Origin: Diadema setosum
Taxonomy: Eukaryota > Echinodermata > Echinoidea > Diadematoida > Diadematidae
Assembly: GCF_964275005.1 (NCBI RefSeq)
Contig: NC_092705.1
Span: forward strand, 11,095,412 to 11,159,411
DNA: 64,000 nt
Direction: 5' to 3'
Below are positions 13,401 to 24,500 of the stretch, piece by piece (position 1 is the stretch's first letter; every line of letters begins with the position of its first letter). The translations under genes were made by a program, and so were the position numbers. A model generated the notes under the pieces. It was not told where the DNA came from and made no database searches. It saw only the letters and a program-made list of their open reading frames with translations.

Positions 13401-13657
13401 TATATGTGTATGAGACTATCCTTCTGTGTGCTTGAGTGCTACTCGGCACAGAAAATCTAATATAGCAGTTCACACACAGTCCAAAGTTCCTGGCACAGAA
13501 ACGATTAAATGATCAAATATGCTTCAAAAATGATCTTACTGTCTGCCGTCATTTCCACTTGGTCCGGCATACTTTCATAGGCAGCTAGCTCGTTGATTAG
13601 TCCCACGATAGCCTCACAATCGTCCGGCCCAGCTTTTCTGATGATATACGATGCCAT
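10425..13657 (-). CDS. Diamine (spermidine/spermine) acetyltransferase, copy A
   Basis: GNAT-fold enzyme that transfers acetyl from acetyl-CoA to polyamines or related amines. Coding exons, in order: 13657-13540, 12805-12638, 11522-11482 and 10637-10425. Their phases join without a break to give 179 residues (human SAT1 has 171). The start is MASYIIRKAGPDDC with GACCATGG context. Residues 1-39 match the SSAT N-terminus (IxxLINELAAYE). Exon 2 carries CEHPFVHLLVAE and VYLDDVYVTPKHRG. The acetyl-CoA motif RGAGLG spans the exon 2/3 junction. Exon 4 has LAWNERPRALYSRLG, in which the tyrosine aligns with the proposed catalytic Tyr140 of human SSAT1. The paralogue at 18567-29975 differs at about 21 residues by eye. 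SAT1-like and SAT2/thialysine-acetyltransferase-like specificity cannot be told apart here, so no symbol is assigned. Confidence 0.93.
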
Positions 13658-13818
13658 GGTCACCAAATAACTTCTGACTAGTGGATTACAATGAGGTCTG
13701 GGATGTGAGCTACGATCAAGTAGTTGCTGTAAAACCTTTGGACTGTAGAGAGGTAGGGGAAAGATAGACAGAGATAAATAACAGCGAGTAAAAACAAACA
13801 CTCAAAGCATTCATATAT

Positions 13819-13923
13819 GCCGTAGTTATGGGTAAACTCGGCTCCTAGCGTCCTCATTTATATATACAATACAAGGGTCTGAGTTTACCCATTAGGCCGA
13901 GTTTACCCACAACTAGGCCTACA
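13819..13923. mobile_element. Small foldback element upstream of copy A
   Basis: CCGTAGTTATGGGTAAACTCGGC on the left pairs with the reverse complement of GGCCGAGTTTACCCACAACT on the right. An extra GAGTTTACCCATTA copy lies inside the right arm. The element sits in the intron between the noncoding exon and exon 1 of acetyltransferase A. Confidence 0.65.
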
Positions 13924-14748
13924 GTGTAGATTAGGATCTACGATATATGAACAGATATAGCCCTTTAAAGAATTATCAGAGCTGGTATGGGGCTATGGCA
14001 GGGTATTTGGCAAAAAGCATGGCAGTTGATGTTCATTATGGACAAATTTAAAGTGGAATTGGTAAACTTAAAAGATATTGAGATAACAATTTTTTCTTCT
14101 GAATTTAGGAACAGTGAGTGGATGCATGCCTGCTGAAATACCACGTATAGGCCCTATGGAATGTCCATCGCAATATTCGGCCAAATCGTGATATTGGTCC
14201 CCTCGCTCTGCGTGGTTTTTTCATGTGCATGTAGTCTATGGAGGTTGAAAGCAGTCACTGGCTATGATGAAATGAATGGCGGTGAATGGAGTGGTGGACT
14301 ATTTCACAATAATGCCCAATATTCATTAAATGCAAAGTCTGAAGAACTTAATTACGATACTGTCTAAAAGCTTTTTTTTTTAAATTTCTTTCACTGTACA
14401 CAACATTGACAACATACTGTGTTCTACCGGTAATTCTTATCATTTATAATACATTGGAGCTCTTTTTTTCTTCGAATATTCATAGAATTTTCAAGGGAAA
14501 AAAATCTAAATTCTCAAAAATCAGTTATTTGACTGTCTCATTTCATTACTTATCATTTAAATAATTTGAGAATCTTACATCTGCTAGTCCAAACCAAAGC
14601 GAAAAGAGAGAGTCGAGTTTTCGGGGATGGTGGGACCCCGTTTCGTACAGCCATGGTACCGTACACTTGTACTTGGGATCATGAGATGAGGCGTATCGCG
14701 CGGGGGTGTAACGTTAACATGGTTAACGTCCAAGGTTACGTCTGCAAC

Positions 14749-14814
14749 CTACGGCCACAGCTGTGAGCTAGCAGCTCCCAGCTACGGCCACAGCTGTGAG
14801 CTAGCAGCTCCCGG
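14749..14814. repeat. Perfect 33-base tandem duplication
   Basis: Two adjacent 33-base units, each beginning CTACGGCCACAGCTGTGAGC, differ by only about one base. Each unit is rich in AGCT and CAGCTG palindromes. It lies in the first intron of acetyltransferase A, near its GC-rich 5' region. Confidence 0.8.
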
Positions 14815-15219
14815 CTCCCGAGACCATGCCCATAGTTCGGGGCCTCAACGAGACTGCCTTTATAGGCTTCACCAATCCTTAACAAAATACATACAATCGG
14901 TATACCCTTGGTTCAGGTATGTGGTGATGAATCTCTCACCTACCAGTCCCGTCCCAGTCCCAGGGGCAACATTATCCTCCGCATGTTCGATCGGCTTCAC
15001 CGATTCGCAACAACTCGGACCAAGCACTCTCGTGAGTCTCGGTAGAAATTGAGTGGTTTAGGTCGATTTCATGAAAACAAGTCTAGCTAGGGTTGTGAAG
15101 TGATTGCGTCACCTACAACATATGATATATGATATCGCACCAAATACTTGGCCACACTCAAGTATCAAAATTTGTTTCATATTCGGGATAAACAGAGACG
15201 TGAAATAGGCCCTACTTAC

Positions 15220-15440
15220 CGGTCGCAGAGTCGTGCTATCGGCTGCATGCATGCATGCTCTGCGATGATGCAAGATCACATCTACACACGTACGGGGGGC
15301 CGGGCCACGTACGCCGGGGCTAGCCCCGGAGACCTGCCGCTCTACGTTGTACGTTGGGGCTGCTGGTCGCAGTTACGCCGCGCGGGGCCTGCTTACTCTG
15401 CGCACAAGTACCTCCGATTTGTACGACATTGAAAACGCCG
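15220..15440 (-). promoter_or_regulatory. Noncoding first exon and CpG-rich 5' region of copy A
   Basis: On the minus strand GCGACCG is followed by GTAAGTAGGG, a strong splice donor at 15219/15220. The sequence before the donor (CAGCCGAT, then ACTCTGCGACCG) matches the corresponding segment before a GTAAGTAAG donor at 31743/31744 in copy B. The upstream 150 bases are rich in CpG, GGGGCTAGCCCC and TACGT, unlike the surrounding AT-rich DNA, which suits a promoter. The splice acceptor joining to exon 1 is probably TTTTACAG, roughly 70-80 bases before the ATG. The transcription start is not determined. Confidence 0.55.
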
Positions 15441-15599
15441 GTTTCTGATACGCGTGCATCGCTGCTGCTGATGTTTATTTTGGGGGTAGGGTTTTGGTAC
15501 ATTATTTTGTTTCTTTTCGGGTTTTTTTTGTCTGTTTGTTTTTTGTTTGTTTGTTTGTTTAATAGGGTGGGTGGTGTTGTCAATTGTTTGTGTTGATCA

Positions 15600-15785
15600 T
15601 CGATAAATATAAGACAGTGTACTCTTTTAGCTCACATGCGTACTCCATGTAGGCCTGTATCAATCTGATTGCCATGATCTATAACTGTAGTTCAATTTTT
15701 CACATGCCTGCCAATTAATAATTAATTGTACTTTTTTCATTCTTTTATCTTGGCAGTGGAAAATAAATTCAATTCAATTCAATTT
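15600..15785 (+). mobile_element. 5'-truncated LINE tail
   Basis: The sequence ends GGAAAATAAATTCAATTCAA, followed by further ATTCA repeats. This is the same type of 3' terminus (AATAAA plus a pentamer microsatellite) as the full LINE at 20073, here on the plus strand. Confidence 0.55.
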
Positions 15786-16475
15786 AAATCAGCATTCAGT
15801 TATTGTTTGTTGTTGCTGTTGTTGTTCTTTGTTGGTTTTGGGGTTTGTTTGTTTGTTTGTTTTCTTGGGGGGGGGACTTTTTATAAAAGTACCTCTCCTA
15901 GCAACTACACAACAACTTGAAACAAGGATTCTGAAGTCTTCACTTTTTTTTGGGGGGGGGGATGCTACTCTCGCAAAATCGACTGACAGGAAAAACTATA
16001 AAGAAATAGAAAATAAAGTCTTCATTTTTTTTTTTTAGACAACTTCTCAACTAACAAGCGAATAAAAAAAAACACAAGAATAGCTAAAGGGGGTTAAACC
16101 TATACACCCCCCCCCCCATCAAATAAAAATTGAATAAAGTAACGGGCCCAACTTAGTGAGTACAGAAATAGAAGGAAGCAATACTAGTATTCAGTAAGAG
16201 TTGTATGTAGCTTGTAAAATATAATAAGCTGGTATCTAATTAAACTATAAGTAACTCTCGTTTCTTTTGACGCAAATGTATGTAAATGACGGCTTAGCAT
16301 AGATCTGAGCACGGATGCGAACTTTACTATGCACTTTCCCTTCGTGGAATCTTGACTGGAATCAAGATTTGTTTCCTTTCAAAGTTTTTATCTCGTTTTG
16401 GTCTGCCTCTATCCCGTACTATGCTGCAGTCATGAGGCAGTATCAGTATCTTCAAGAAACAATTTTTGAATGTAT

Positions 16476-16476
<1 letters not shown>
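15786..16476. other. Low-complexity intergenic sequence
   Basis: Poly-G runs near 15869 and 15953, a poly-C run near 16108 and TTTG repeats dominate. No gene is visible. Confidence 0.5.
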
Positions 16477-16532
<56 letters not shown>

Positions 16533-16640
16533 CTAGACAGATAGATATAGGTCAAATAGACAGACAGATAAGATAAATAGATAGACAGACAGATAAGATA
16601 AATAGATAGACAGACAGACACACAGATAGATAAACAAAAA
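16477..16640. repeat. Compound microsatellite CA/TA/GATA/CAGA
   Basis: A CA run is followed by a TA run to about 16529, then by interspersed GATA and CAGA units to 16640. A similar CAGA/GATA tract (43230-43290) lies just before the related dispersed copy at 43330-43570. Confidence 0.9.
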
Positions 16641-16929
16641 GAGAGATTGTAATTTGTAAGAAATGAGTACCGATATGCCTGCCTATATATATACCTTCAA
16701 GGCAAAGTATTGTGTTTTATTCTTATTCAAATAGCTTTTCCAAATCTTCAATCGATCTGATATTGTGGGAAGCAAATTTGTCCTATTTTTTTTTTCTTAA
16801 TCGTTGGAGGATTGTACAGAGTAACCTGAAGAATGTCACCTTTTAAAGTTGCCAATTTTACCATTCACTATAATAACATCATGTCTGATACAGACCACTG
16901 GAAAGGTGCCTTGAATTAACCACACTGTA

Positions 16930-17165
16930 TAAAGCACTTTGGACTTATGGAGTCTGGGTCTGTAGGCCTACAGTTTCAAGAGCTGTTTACACTTTATAGT
17001 TACCTGCATCTGATACCTGAGTGTTCTTTATATCCACAATATGAAAAAGCAAAAATGAAAACAAATACACTCATCTTTCTTAAACATATAATAAACTCAT
17101 TGACATATGAGATGGACTGTACTATTCAAAAACTTGCAGAAAATTATACAAACTTCTTATTTCAT
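16930..17165. repeat. Dispersed duplicate of 43330-43570, copy 1
   Basis: About 235 bases align in the same orientation with 43330-43570. Common landmarks are CCTATGGAGTC/CTTATGGAGTC, TTTCAAGAnnCTGTTTA, ATACCTGAGT, ACACTCATC, GAGATGG and TATTCAA. Both copies follow a CAGA/GATA microsatellite. One frame is open for 97 codons in this copy but not in the other, so coding is doubtful. Confidence 0.7.
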
Positions 17166-17500
17166 TTTTTTTTAAAATTTCATTTATTTTTCCACTTCCA
17201 ACAGAAACATATAAATATTTTACAGAAATTGAATACATAAATTTCATCACAATACGTAATAAAAGATAAGCTTATAGAAAATTTTTGGAATGCTGGTAGG
17301 GTGCATTTCCCCCACACGTATTATTACAACAAATCATAATATGATTGATATACTGATATATATAAAAAGCGAAATTACAAAAGAAACTATAAGATATGGA
17401 TAACCTAACTAACCCCCCAAAACACCCTGGACAAATCCTATACCCTAAGTCACTGTCATGCAGTAGGGGCATGCAGAGATCTTGCGATTTAGTCATTCAC
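17166..17500 (-). mobile_element. 5'-truncated LINE tail
   Basis: Read on the minus strand, the 3' part (about 17275 down to 17170) matches 19466-19590 almost base for base: TGATGAAAT, TATTCAATTT, ATATGTTTCTG, TGGAA, AATAAATGAA. The rest of the segment up to 17500 is probably the remaining 3' UTR. Confidence 0.65.
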
Positions 17501-17924
17501 ATATCTGTCAATATGTATTTTTTCTTACCCTCTTGGTAGGAAAAAAAAAATCACCGAAGTGTAAATTTCAGGTCTAAAAATGCAAAATCTCCCTTAGTTT
17601 AGGAGGGAGTGGGGGGGGGGGGGATAGTCCTTCCCCGAGATCGGAGGCGAGGCTGGGCTACGTAGTCATGAAAATGTTTGAAATTGTGTAACTTTCTAAT
17701 ATATAGTCACTCTGCTTCTGTAATATTTCTTTATCGTATAACCAATTAGAACATGGCTTAGAAATTTTTAACCGTATCCTCTGCTTTGGTCACCGATTGG
17801 CACACATGCTATAGTGCATGGGCTTGCCAACCTTATTCTAAGTCGAATTTGGATGAAAAAGCTCGGCAGGTTTAATAATAAGCTAAGTCAAGGATTGCCC
17901 TGGTAAATACAGGGTTTATGCTAT
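17501..17924. other. Spacer between the two acetyltransferase genes
   Basis: AT-rich sequence with a 12-base poly-G run near 17613. No gene or clear element was recognised. The aligned duplication with copy A begins at about 17925. Confidence 0.5.
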
Positions 17925-18033
17925 AGAAGTGTATGGAAGGGCTGTGCCATCATGTCAATGGCATGGCGTTATTATTTGGAATAGTTTTCTTGGCATCAGT
18001 GCCATTTTTGCTTCCAAACAGATGACACGGCAC

Positions 18034-18527
18034 TTCTAATAGGGCTATATGAAAGCCAGAAACATATAGCGGTGTGGATCTTTCGCGAATAATACGGAGT
18101 CGACGGCCCTTTTTGCGGCATGAAACTTTTGCGAATTGCCACTGGCATTCAACGCATTGTGAGAACAAAACCTTTCGCGTGCATTTTACTTTTGTGAATC
18201 CTCGCCTCTCGTGAAATTCGCGAAAATTTCACGAACGCTACAAATTTCTGGTTTCATTTCATTTCAATTTTATTTCATTCAAAGTATTCATTTCAAAATA
18301 TACAATATTACATTTGCATAGCAAAGAATAGTACAATGTGACTTTTGCATAATTAAAGGAGATTTAAATGCACGTCGTTTGTTTGCAATGAGACAAAACA
18401 TACTTTTAAATAAAGAAATGCATGGGCAAACTGTAACTGAATCGTAACAAAGAAAAAAAAAATAAAGTCAGAAATGAAGGGGACTGCTAAAAAGCCCATG
18501 GGCTAAAAAAAAGCCTAGGCCTATCGT
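18034..18527. mobile_element. Insertion in the 3' flank of copy B
   Basis: Copy A runs GATGACACG...CACTCAGTCAC within about 25 bases (10373-10401). In copy B the same flanks are separated by about 495 bases. The insert holds a segment rich in CGCGAAA and TTTCGCG, then a minus-strand LINE tail (about 18243-18505). The tail shows CTTTTTAGCAGTCCCC and ends in AATAAAATTG with AAATG repeats. It was gained in or just beyond the 3' UTR of copy B after the gene duplication. Confidence 0.7.
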
Positions 18528-18566
18528 ATGTCACTCAGTCACATACAAAGATATTTTCAGAGGACG

Positions 18567-21500
18567 TCACAAGCGTACGTCTAACTTTGTATTTTCGCCA
18601 ACCTTGACCACGTAACTGTGAGCAAAATCATATAACTGTTCTTTGAAGAGCGTGATGTTGTGAAAGTCTTCCTTCTCCGTCAGATTTTCCCCTCCAAGTC
18701 TGGTATATAGCGCCCTCGGCCGCTCGTTCCAGGCAAAGACGATCCAGTTCATGCGAGAACACCCTTGTGCCACTGCAGTCTAACATTAGATGGCAAAATG
18801 AAAAACATTTTGCATGGACAGACAACGATTATCTAAGTTTCTTTAACGTCATCCCATATAGTGGTACGTGCTGACTCCTTATATTAAAACACAATCAAGA
18901 ATAATGCCATGAAGATATGGTTTTAATCAAGTGATTCATTTTGAGAATGCGATTGCAATAAACCAGTTCGTAATTCCACTTTGCGCATGAGTAGAAAAAT
19001 TTAAGGTCATGGTGTACCAACATACATTTCGGTTTGTTATTTCACTGAGATAAGCATCTGAGATGTGATGATTATTCATGTGATCATTATCTGAATGGCG
19101 CTTGCCAGCACATCCACCTGACAGCAGCCCTGGTATTTGACAATATGAAAAGAAAAATGTTGATATTGCATCCAATACAAAACAATGAAATTGGTGCCTT
19201 TAAAATGTCAACTGACGGACTATTCTGGTCAAGTGGTCTAAACGCAAGTTCATTCTTTGTTTGAACACGAATTCCATAAATTGTTACGTCGGGCAAGCTT
19301 ATGCATTATGCCGCTTTGAAAACGAGTGAAGTGCCTAACCAATTGAGAAAAATGAAAGGTCATTTGTACCAATGTGTACATGATCTAATTACGAACTGGC
19401 TTATAGGAAACTGCTGCTTAAATTACATGAATGGTGACAGGCTTCTACCATTCTTCAAGGATCAATTCAATGTTTTTGTAAACTTATCCTTTATTTTGTA
19501 TTATGATGAAATCTATATATTCAATTTTTGTAATATATTTGTATGTTTCTGCTGGAAATGAAAAAAAATGAATGAATGAATGAATGAATGAAGGATCAAA
19601 GATGATTATGTCTCATGAATAGCCAGTTAAAAAAAAAAAGAAACAAATCATGATCATAAACTCATACCACTGTGAACATCTGCAAGTGTAAACTGGAGAT
19701 TTCTACTCTATTTTCTTATTCAATCACAAAATTCAAGTGTGAAAAAAGAAAACATCATTTCAAAACAAAATGCACAAGAAAGACTTTATCAACCGACAAC
19801 CAATAATCTGATAGTTGGCATGGCCACTTCTGGTTGAGTGAAATTTGACTCAATATAAAATTTCTTGTGCACAATGTTATTGTGGCATATTTGTGTGTGT
19901 GTGGGTGCCGATCACAAGATTTAAAGGACAAGTTCACCTTTATTAACATAACGATTGAGAGAATGTAGCAATATTAGTAGAACACATCATTGAAAGTTTG
20001 AGGAAAATCGGACAATCCGTTCAAAAGTTATGAATTTTTGAAGTTTTTGTGCAGTCACCGCTGGAGAAGACTTCAATTCAATTCAATTCAATTCAATTCA
20101 ATTCAATTCAATTTTATTTCCATTTCCATTGAATAAACAGAAAAATATATACAATACATTTACAGAACAAATTTATAACAATTTCAAAGAAAACGTACAA
20201 GTGGTCACGAGTAACAACAGAATTTCGTTTCTAAGGTATATACCTAATACAAAGATTAGAATGGAAATGGAGGGTCCCACTTAAAAAGCAAAGCTTGTAG
20301 GGTATGGGACCCTCTAAAAATACGTACACAAAGTCAAAGAAACCAATGTCAACTGACATGAAATTAACTTGGGAAGGGGAAAAAAAAGAAGAAGAAAAAA
20401 AAAGAACAAAAAAAGGGGGAAATGAGACTATGGTACAACACGCGCCATCGTGGACACAAGCATACTGTACTACATTATGAAAATGCAATAACAAAACAAT
20501 ACAACGCTCCCTGGTTTGAAATTGCGATTGATTGGGTGCATATGCCGGTATGAATGCATAGGAACGGATATAAAAAAAAGAGAAAGAGAATAGACTCACT
20601 GTTACTGGTACACTAAAAGAAATATCTGAGGTAAACTTATGTTAGACAGATTGTTTTCCTTAAAAGATGATTTCTGTGTGATAACTTAATACTTGTAAAA
20701 ACAAACAAACAAACAAACAAACAAACGACTTGATTGAGAGAATGAAACCGAACCTAATTTGGTTGTATATCATAAGATTTCAACAGAAAAAATTTTAATT
20801 TGTTTTTAAAAGAATTCAAAGTTTGTGCTGTTATTATGTCGTTGGGAAGTGAGTTCCAATACTTAGGTCCCTCGTAGATGAAGGTTTGCTGAGCCAGCAA
20901 TGTCCTAAAAAATGGTAAATGAAATTCGTTCGATTGCCTTGTAGGATAATTATGAACAGATTGATTTTTTGAAAACATTGATTCAAATATATATGGAAGA
21001 TTATTTTTATTGTAATTATACATAAATTGTCCTAAATTAAACAAATACAAATCTTTAATTTTAAATATTTTATTTTCAAAAAATAACGGATCAGTATGAG
21101 ACAAATATGCAGTGTGACATATAATGCGCAGTGACTTCTTTTGTAGCAGAAGTAATTTATCCAAAAGAGTTTGATATGTATTTCCCCATACAAGAATACC
21201 GTAATTTAAATAAGGCAATATGAGGGATGAATATAATGTAAGCAGGGACGACAAAGGAAGACAAAATTTAATCTTGTTGATTATACCGATGTTTCGAGAA
21301 ATAATCTTACATATACTATCAATATGAAATTTCCATGAAAGCTTATTATCAACTGTTATTCCCAGAAATTTGATATAAGAAACATTTTCCTGCGGTGTGC
21401 CATCAAAAATAATATCAGCAGGTAGTGCCTCAATGGAGTTGCTGAAAAGCATATATTTTGTTTTTTGAAGATTGAGAGATAATTTATTAGCTTTTATCCA

Positions 21501-24500
21501 TTGAGCAACTTTTTCTAATTCAAAATTTAATTTCTTTACTAGGGTAAAAGGATTATTATGCGAAAAAAACAAATTTGAATCATCCGCAAGGAGAATGAAA
21601 GAAAGAATATCTGATGATTTACAGAATTCATTTATATAAATAAGAAACAGAAGCGGACCTAATAAACTTCCCTGTGGGACCCCACACATTTGTGAATTGC
21701 AACCATTTAAAGAGACATATTGCTTCCTGTTCAAGAGGTAGCTCCTGAACCACTCCAAGGCCTTCCCACGGACTCCGTAATGTTGCAATTTATTAAGTAA
21801 AATATCATGATTAATGGTGTCGAAGGCCTTGGAGAAGTCCAGGAACAAACCTATGAGATGTGAGGATTTGTCCATAGCATGTGCAACTTTTTCTACAAAA
21901 CTCAATAATGCATGTGAGGTGCTATGTTTTTCTCTAAAACCAAACCGAGTATTTGAGAGTATATTATTGAATTTCAAAAAAGTAAGAGTTCTTTTGTAAA
22001 CAATTTTTTCAAGAATTTTGGACAGTGTACATAACAAAGAAATTGGTCTATAATTATTAACATCTAATTTGTCACCTTTTTTAAACAAAGGAATAACTTT
22101 TGCTATTTTCATACTTTCAGGAACAATACCATAAAAAGAGATAAATTGAATATATGAGATAAAGGATCCGCAATTGAAGATATTACTCCCTTCAGCAGAA
22201 AATTACTGATGTCATCGTGTCCAGCACTTTTTTTTGGAACGAAATCAGAAACAATATTGATTATCTCCTGACTATATGTTGGGCTAAAAAACATTGAGTT
22301 TAAATTTGGTGGACCTAAAAATTCAGAAAAATGTTTATTTGAAGATGGAATTTTGCTTGCAAGATTTTCCCCAATGGAAGAAAAATGATTATTTAGAATA
22401 TTACATATATAATGAGGATCTTCATGAATCTTATCATCAGATCTAATTTTGGTAATATTCGACTTGTTATTTGATATATTCATTACTTGCTTTAAAACTT
22501 TCCATGTATTTTGCATATCATGCTTATAAAATTGTAACTGCTTAGTATAATATTTTTTCTTTTCAATACGTATAATTTTCGTCAAAGTATTTTTATAACT
22601 AGTATATTTCAGTTTTGATTGCTCAGTAGGTTTCATTTTAAATTTATAATATAAATTGTTCTTTCTATTTATTGAACGCAAAAGTGACTTAGAAATCCAA
22701 GGTAACCTGGGTACCTTTTTATAGTTGGATGACTTTTCTCTTCGTTTTGGAATATGAATGTCCAAGAGTTGAGTAAAAATATGCATAAAATATTCAAATG
22801 ACAAATTCACATCATTTGAGTCAAAAATAGACGACCAGTCTGTCCTATCTAAACTAGCACCCAGACTGGCTACGTTTTCATGTGTAATTCTTCGTCTAGA
22901 TAAAGAACTAGATTTATTATCAATAATATCATTTAAAAAGAAACTAGTCAAAATGGGGAAGTGATCTGTAATATCTGAAAGTAATATAAGAGAATCAGGA
23001 GAAGGCAGAATATTAGAAAAAATATTATCAATAAGGGAGGCGGATTCATTAACTATACGCGTGGGCTTAGATATCAAAGATAAGAAAGAAGCAGATAGAA
23101 ATATTTCCATAAAATCTTGTGAGATTGTATTTTGTTTCAATAAATCTATATTAAAATCTCCCATTATGAAACATTTTTTAAGAATAAAAACTGGATCCTT
23201 CATTAAATTCGCAAAATATTCCAAAACTGATTTCATATTCGCACTGGGTGGTCTATACATTACACCTATGATTATATTTCTACTGCCAGGGACTGTAATT
23301 TCAATAAAAAGAGATTCAATAACTTCAGTCATACAGTTGAGCTCATCACGAACTATATAATCATACTTTTGTGAAACATATAAAGCAACGCCCCCACCCC
23401 CCCCCCCCCTAATTTGCCTGTTATTAACTACAAAATCATATCCGTCGAGGGCGAAAGGAAGACTTAAATCATTGGAAAGCCAGGTTTCGGTTAAACCTAT
23501 TATCGAAAATTTTTTCCTGATGGGATCATCTAAAAGTAACCTCAGTTCTTCAAAATGTTTATTAATACTCCTAATATTAAGATGTATGAGTGAAAAAATG
23601 GTGTCATCATATTCCTTGACAACATTATTAAACTGGTTGAGAGTAAGATATTCCGAAGATGGGCTTTGCAATTGGTTTTCTATATCAAAGTCATAATGAA
23701 ATTCTTTCGACGATGTATTAAAACTATTTGAAACACAATTATCGAAAAACATATTATTTTGATCAATATTTACTTCTCTTTCTGCCAAAGAAGGTCCTAC
23801 CGTATCGAAAAAATCATCATCAGTAATTGAATTGAATGCAGTGTCTATTGGATTGTGTAGTACAGGGTGAGCGTAATTGCCATTGCTTGTATCCACGAGG
23901 GCAATTGTCGAGTGCAGCACAGGGGATTTTGACATCTTGAATGTCTGTGATGTACGAGACTAAAAAGAAAGAAAATGCTACATCTTAGTTGGAAACAGAG
24001 TCAATGTAACATTAATCCCATACACGAGGTACCACATATATTACAGAATAACGTATAAACAATTATCTAAGAGCGTCTTCAGCCTTGCTCTACTATATAA
24101 TAGGAATTAGAATACACCAGTTAAGAAATCAGGTTACAGAAGGAAAAAGAAAAAAAAAATAAACTAGGTAAAATGTCCCTTGACATAAATGAGTATTACA
24201 TTAACCATTTTCAGAGAGTGATAGAAAAAAAAAAGGAAAAAGTATGGAGTGTATGATGTCACATGCGTACAACAATATAAGGAAAATATAAAGAGAATTT
24301 CACAAAATTTCATCTTTTGAAAAAAGTACACATTCCCTTGACTCATTACTGAAATATGTTATGGGTAATATCATTCCCATTACCTTTAGAAAGAGGCAAG
24401 TCAAGTGCTCTTTTATTATGCGAAAAGAGTGAAAATATGTTGAATTTTCTTTACATTTTCTTTATACTGTTTATTCATATGACATCACGAACCTTAGTAG

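Larger units (their letters stand above)
20073..24235 (-). mobile_element. Near-complete non-LTR retrotransposon (CR1/L2/jockey-like LINE)
   Basis: A minus-strand element of about 4.2 kb. It ends at its 3' side in AATAAAATTGAATTG plus GAATT repeats (20073-20115), and a hairpin (AGGGTCCCA with TGGGACCCT) lies near 20270-20314. The coding part at 20754-23935 contains an endonuclease and then a reverse transcriptase, in two overlapping frames. No separate ORF1 protein was seen in the 300 bases upstream, so the copy may be slightly 5'-truncated or the family may use one ORF. The upper boundary is inferred from where the host foldback arm resumes and is uncertain by about 100 bases. The nearly open coding region argues for recent insertion. 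Confidence 0.85.

Noticed and set aside
14566-15600. Open frames in the GC-rich region upstream of acetyltransferase A
   Set aside because: They overlap on both strands, show no domain and coincide with a likely promoter and first-exon region.
16947-17240. 97-codon frame in the dispersed repeat
   Set aside because: The related copy at 43330-43570 is closed in the same frame, and the frame's last third lies in a LINE tail.
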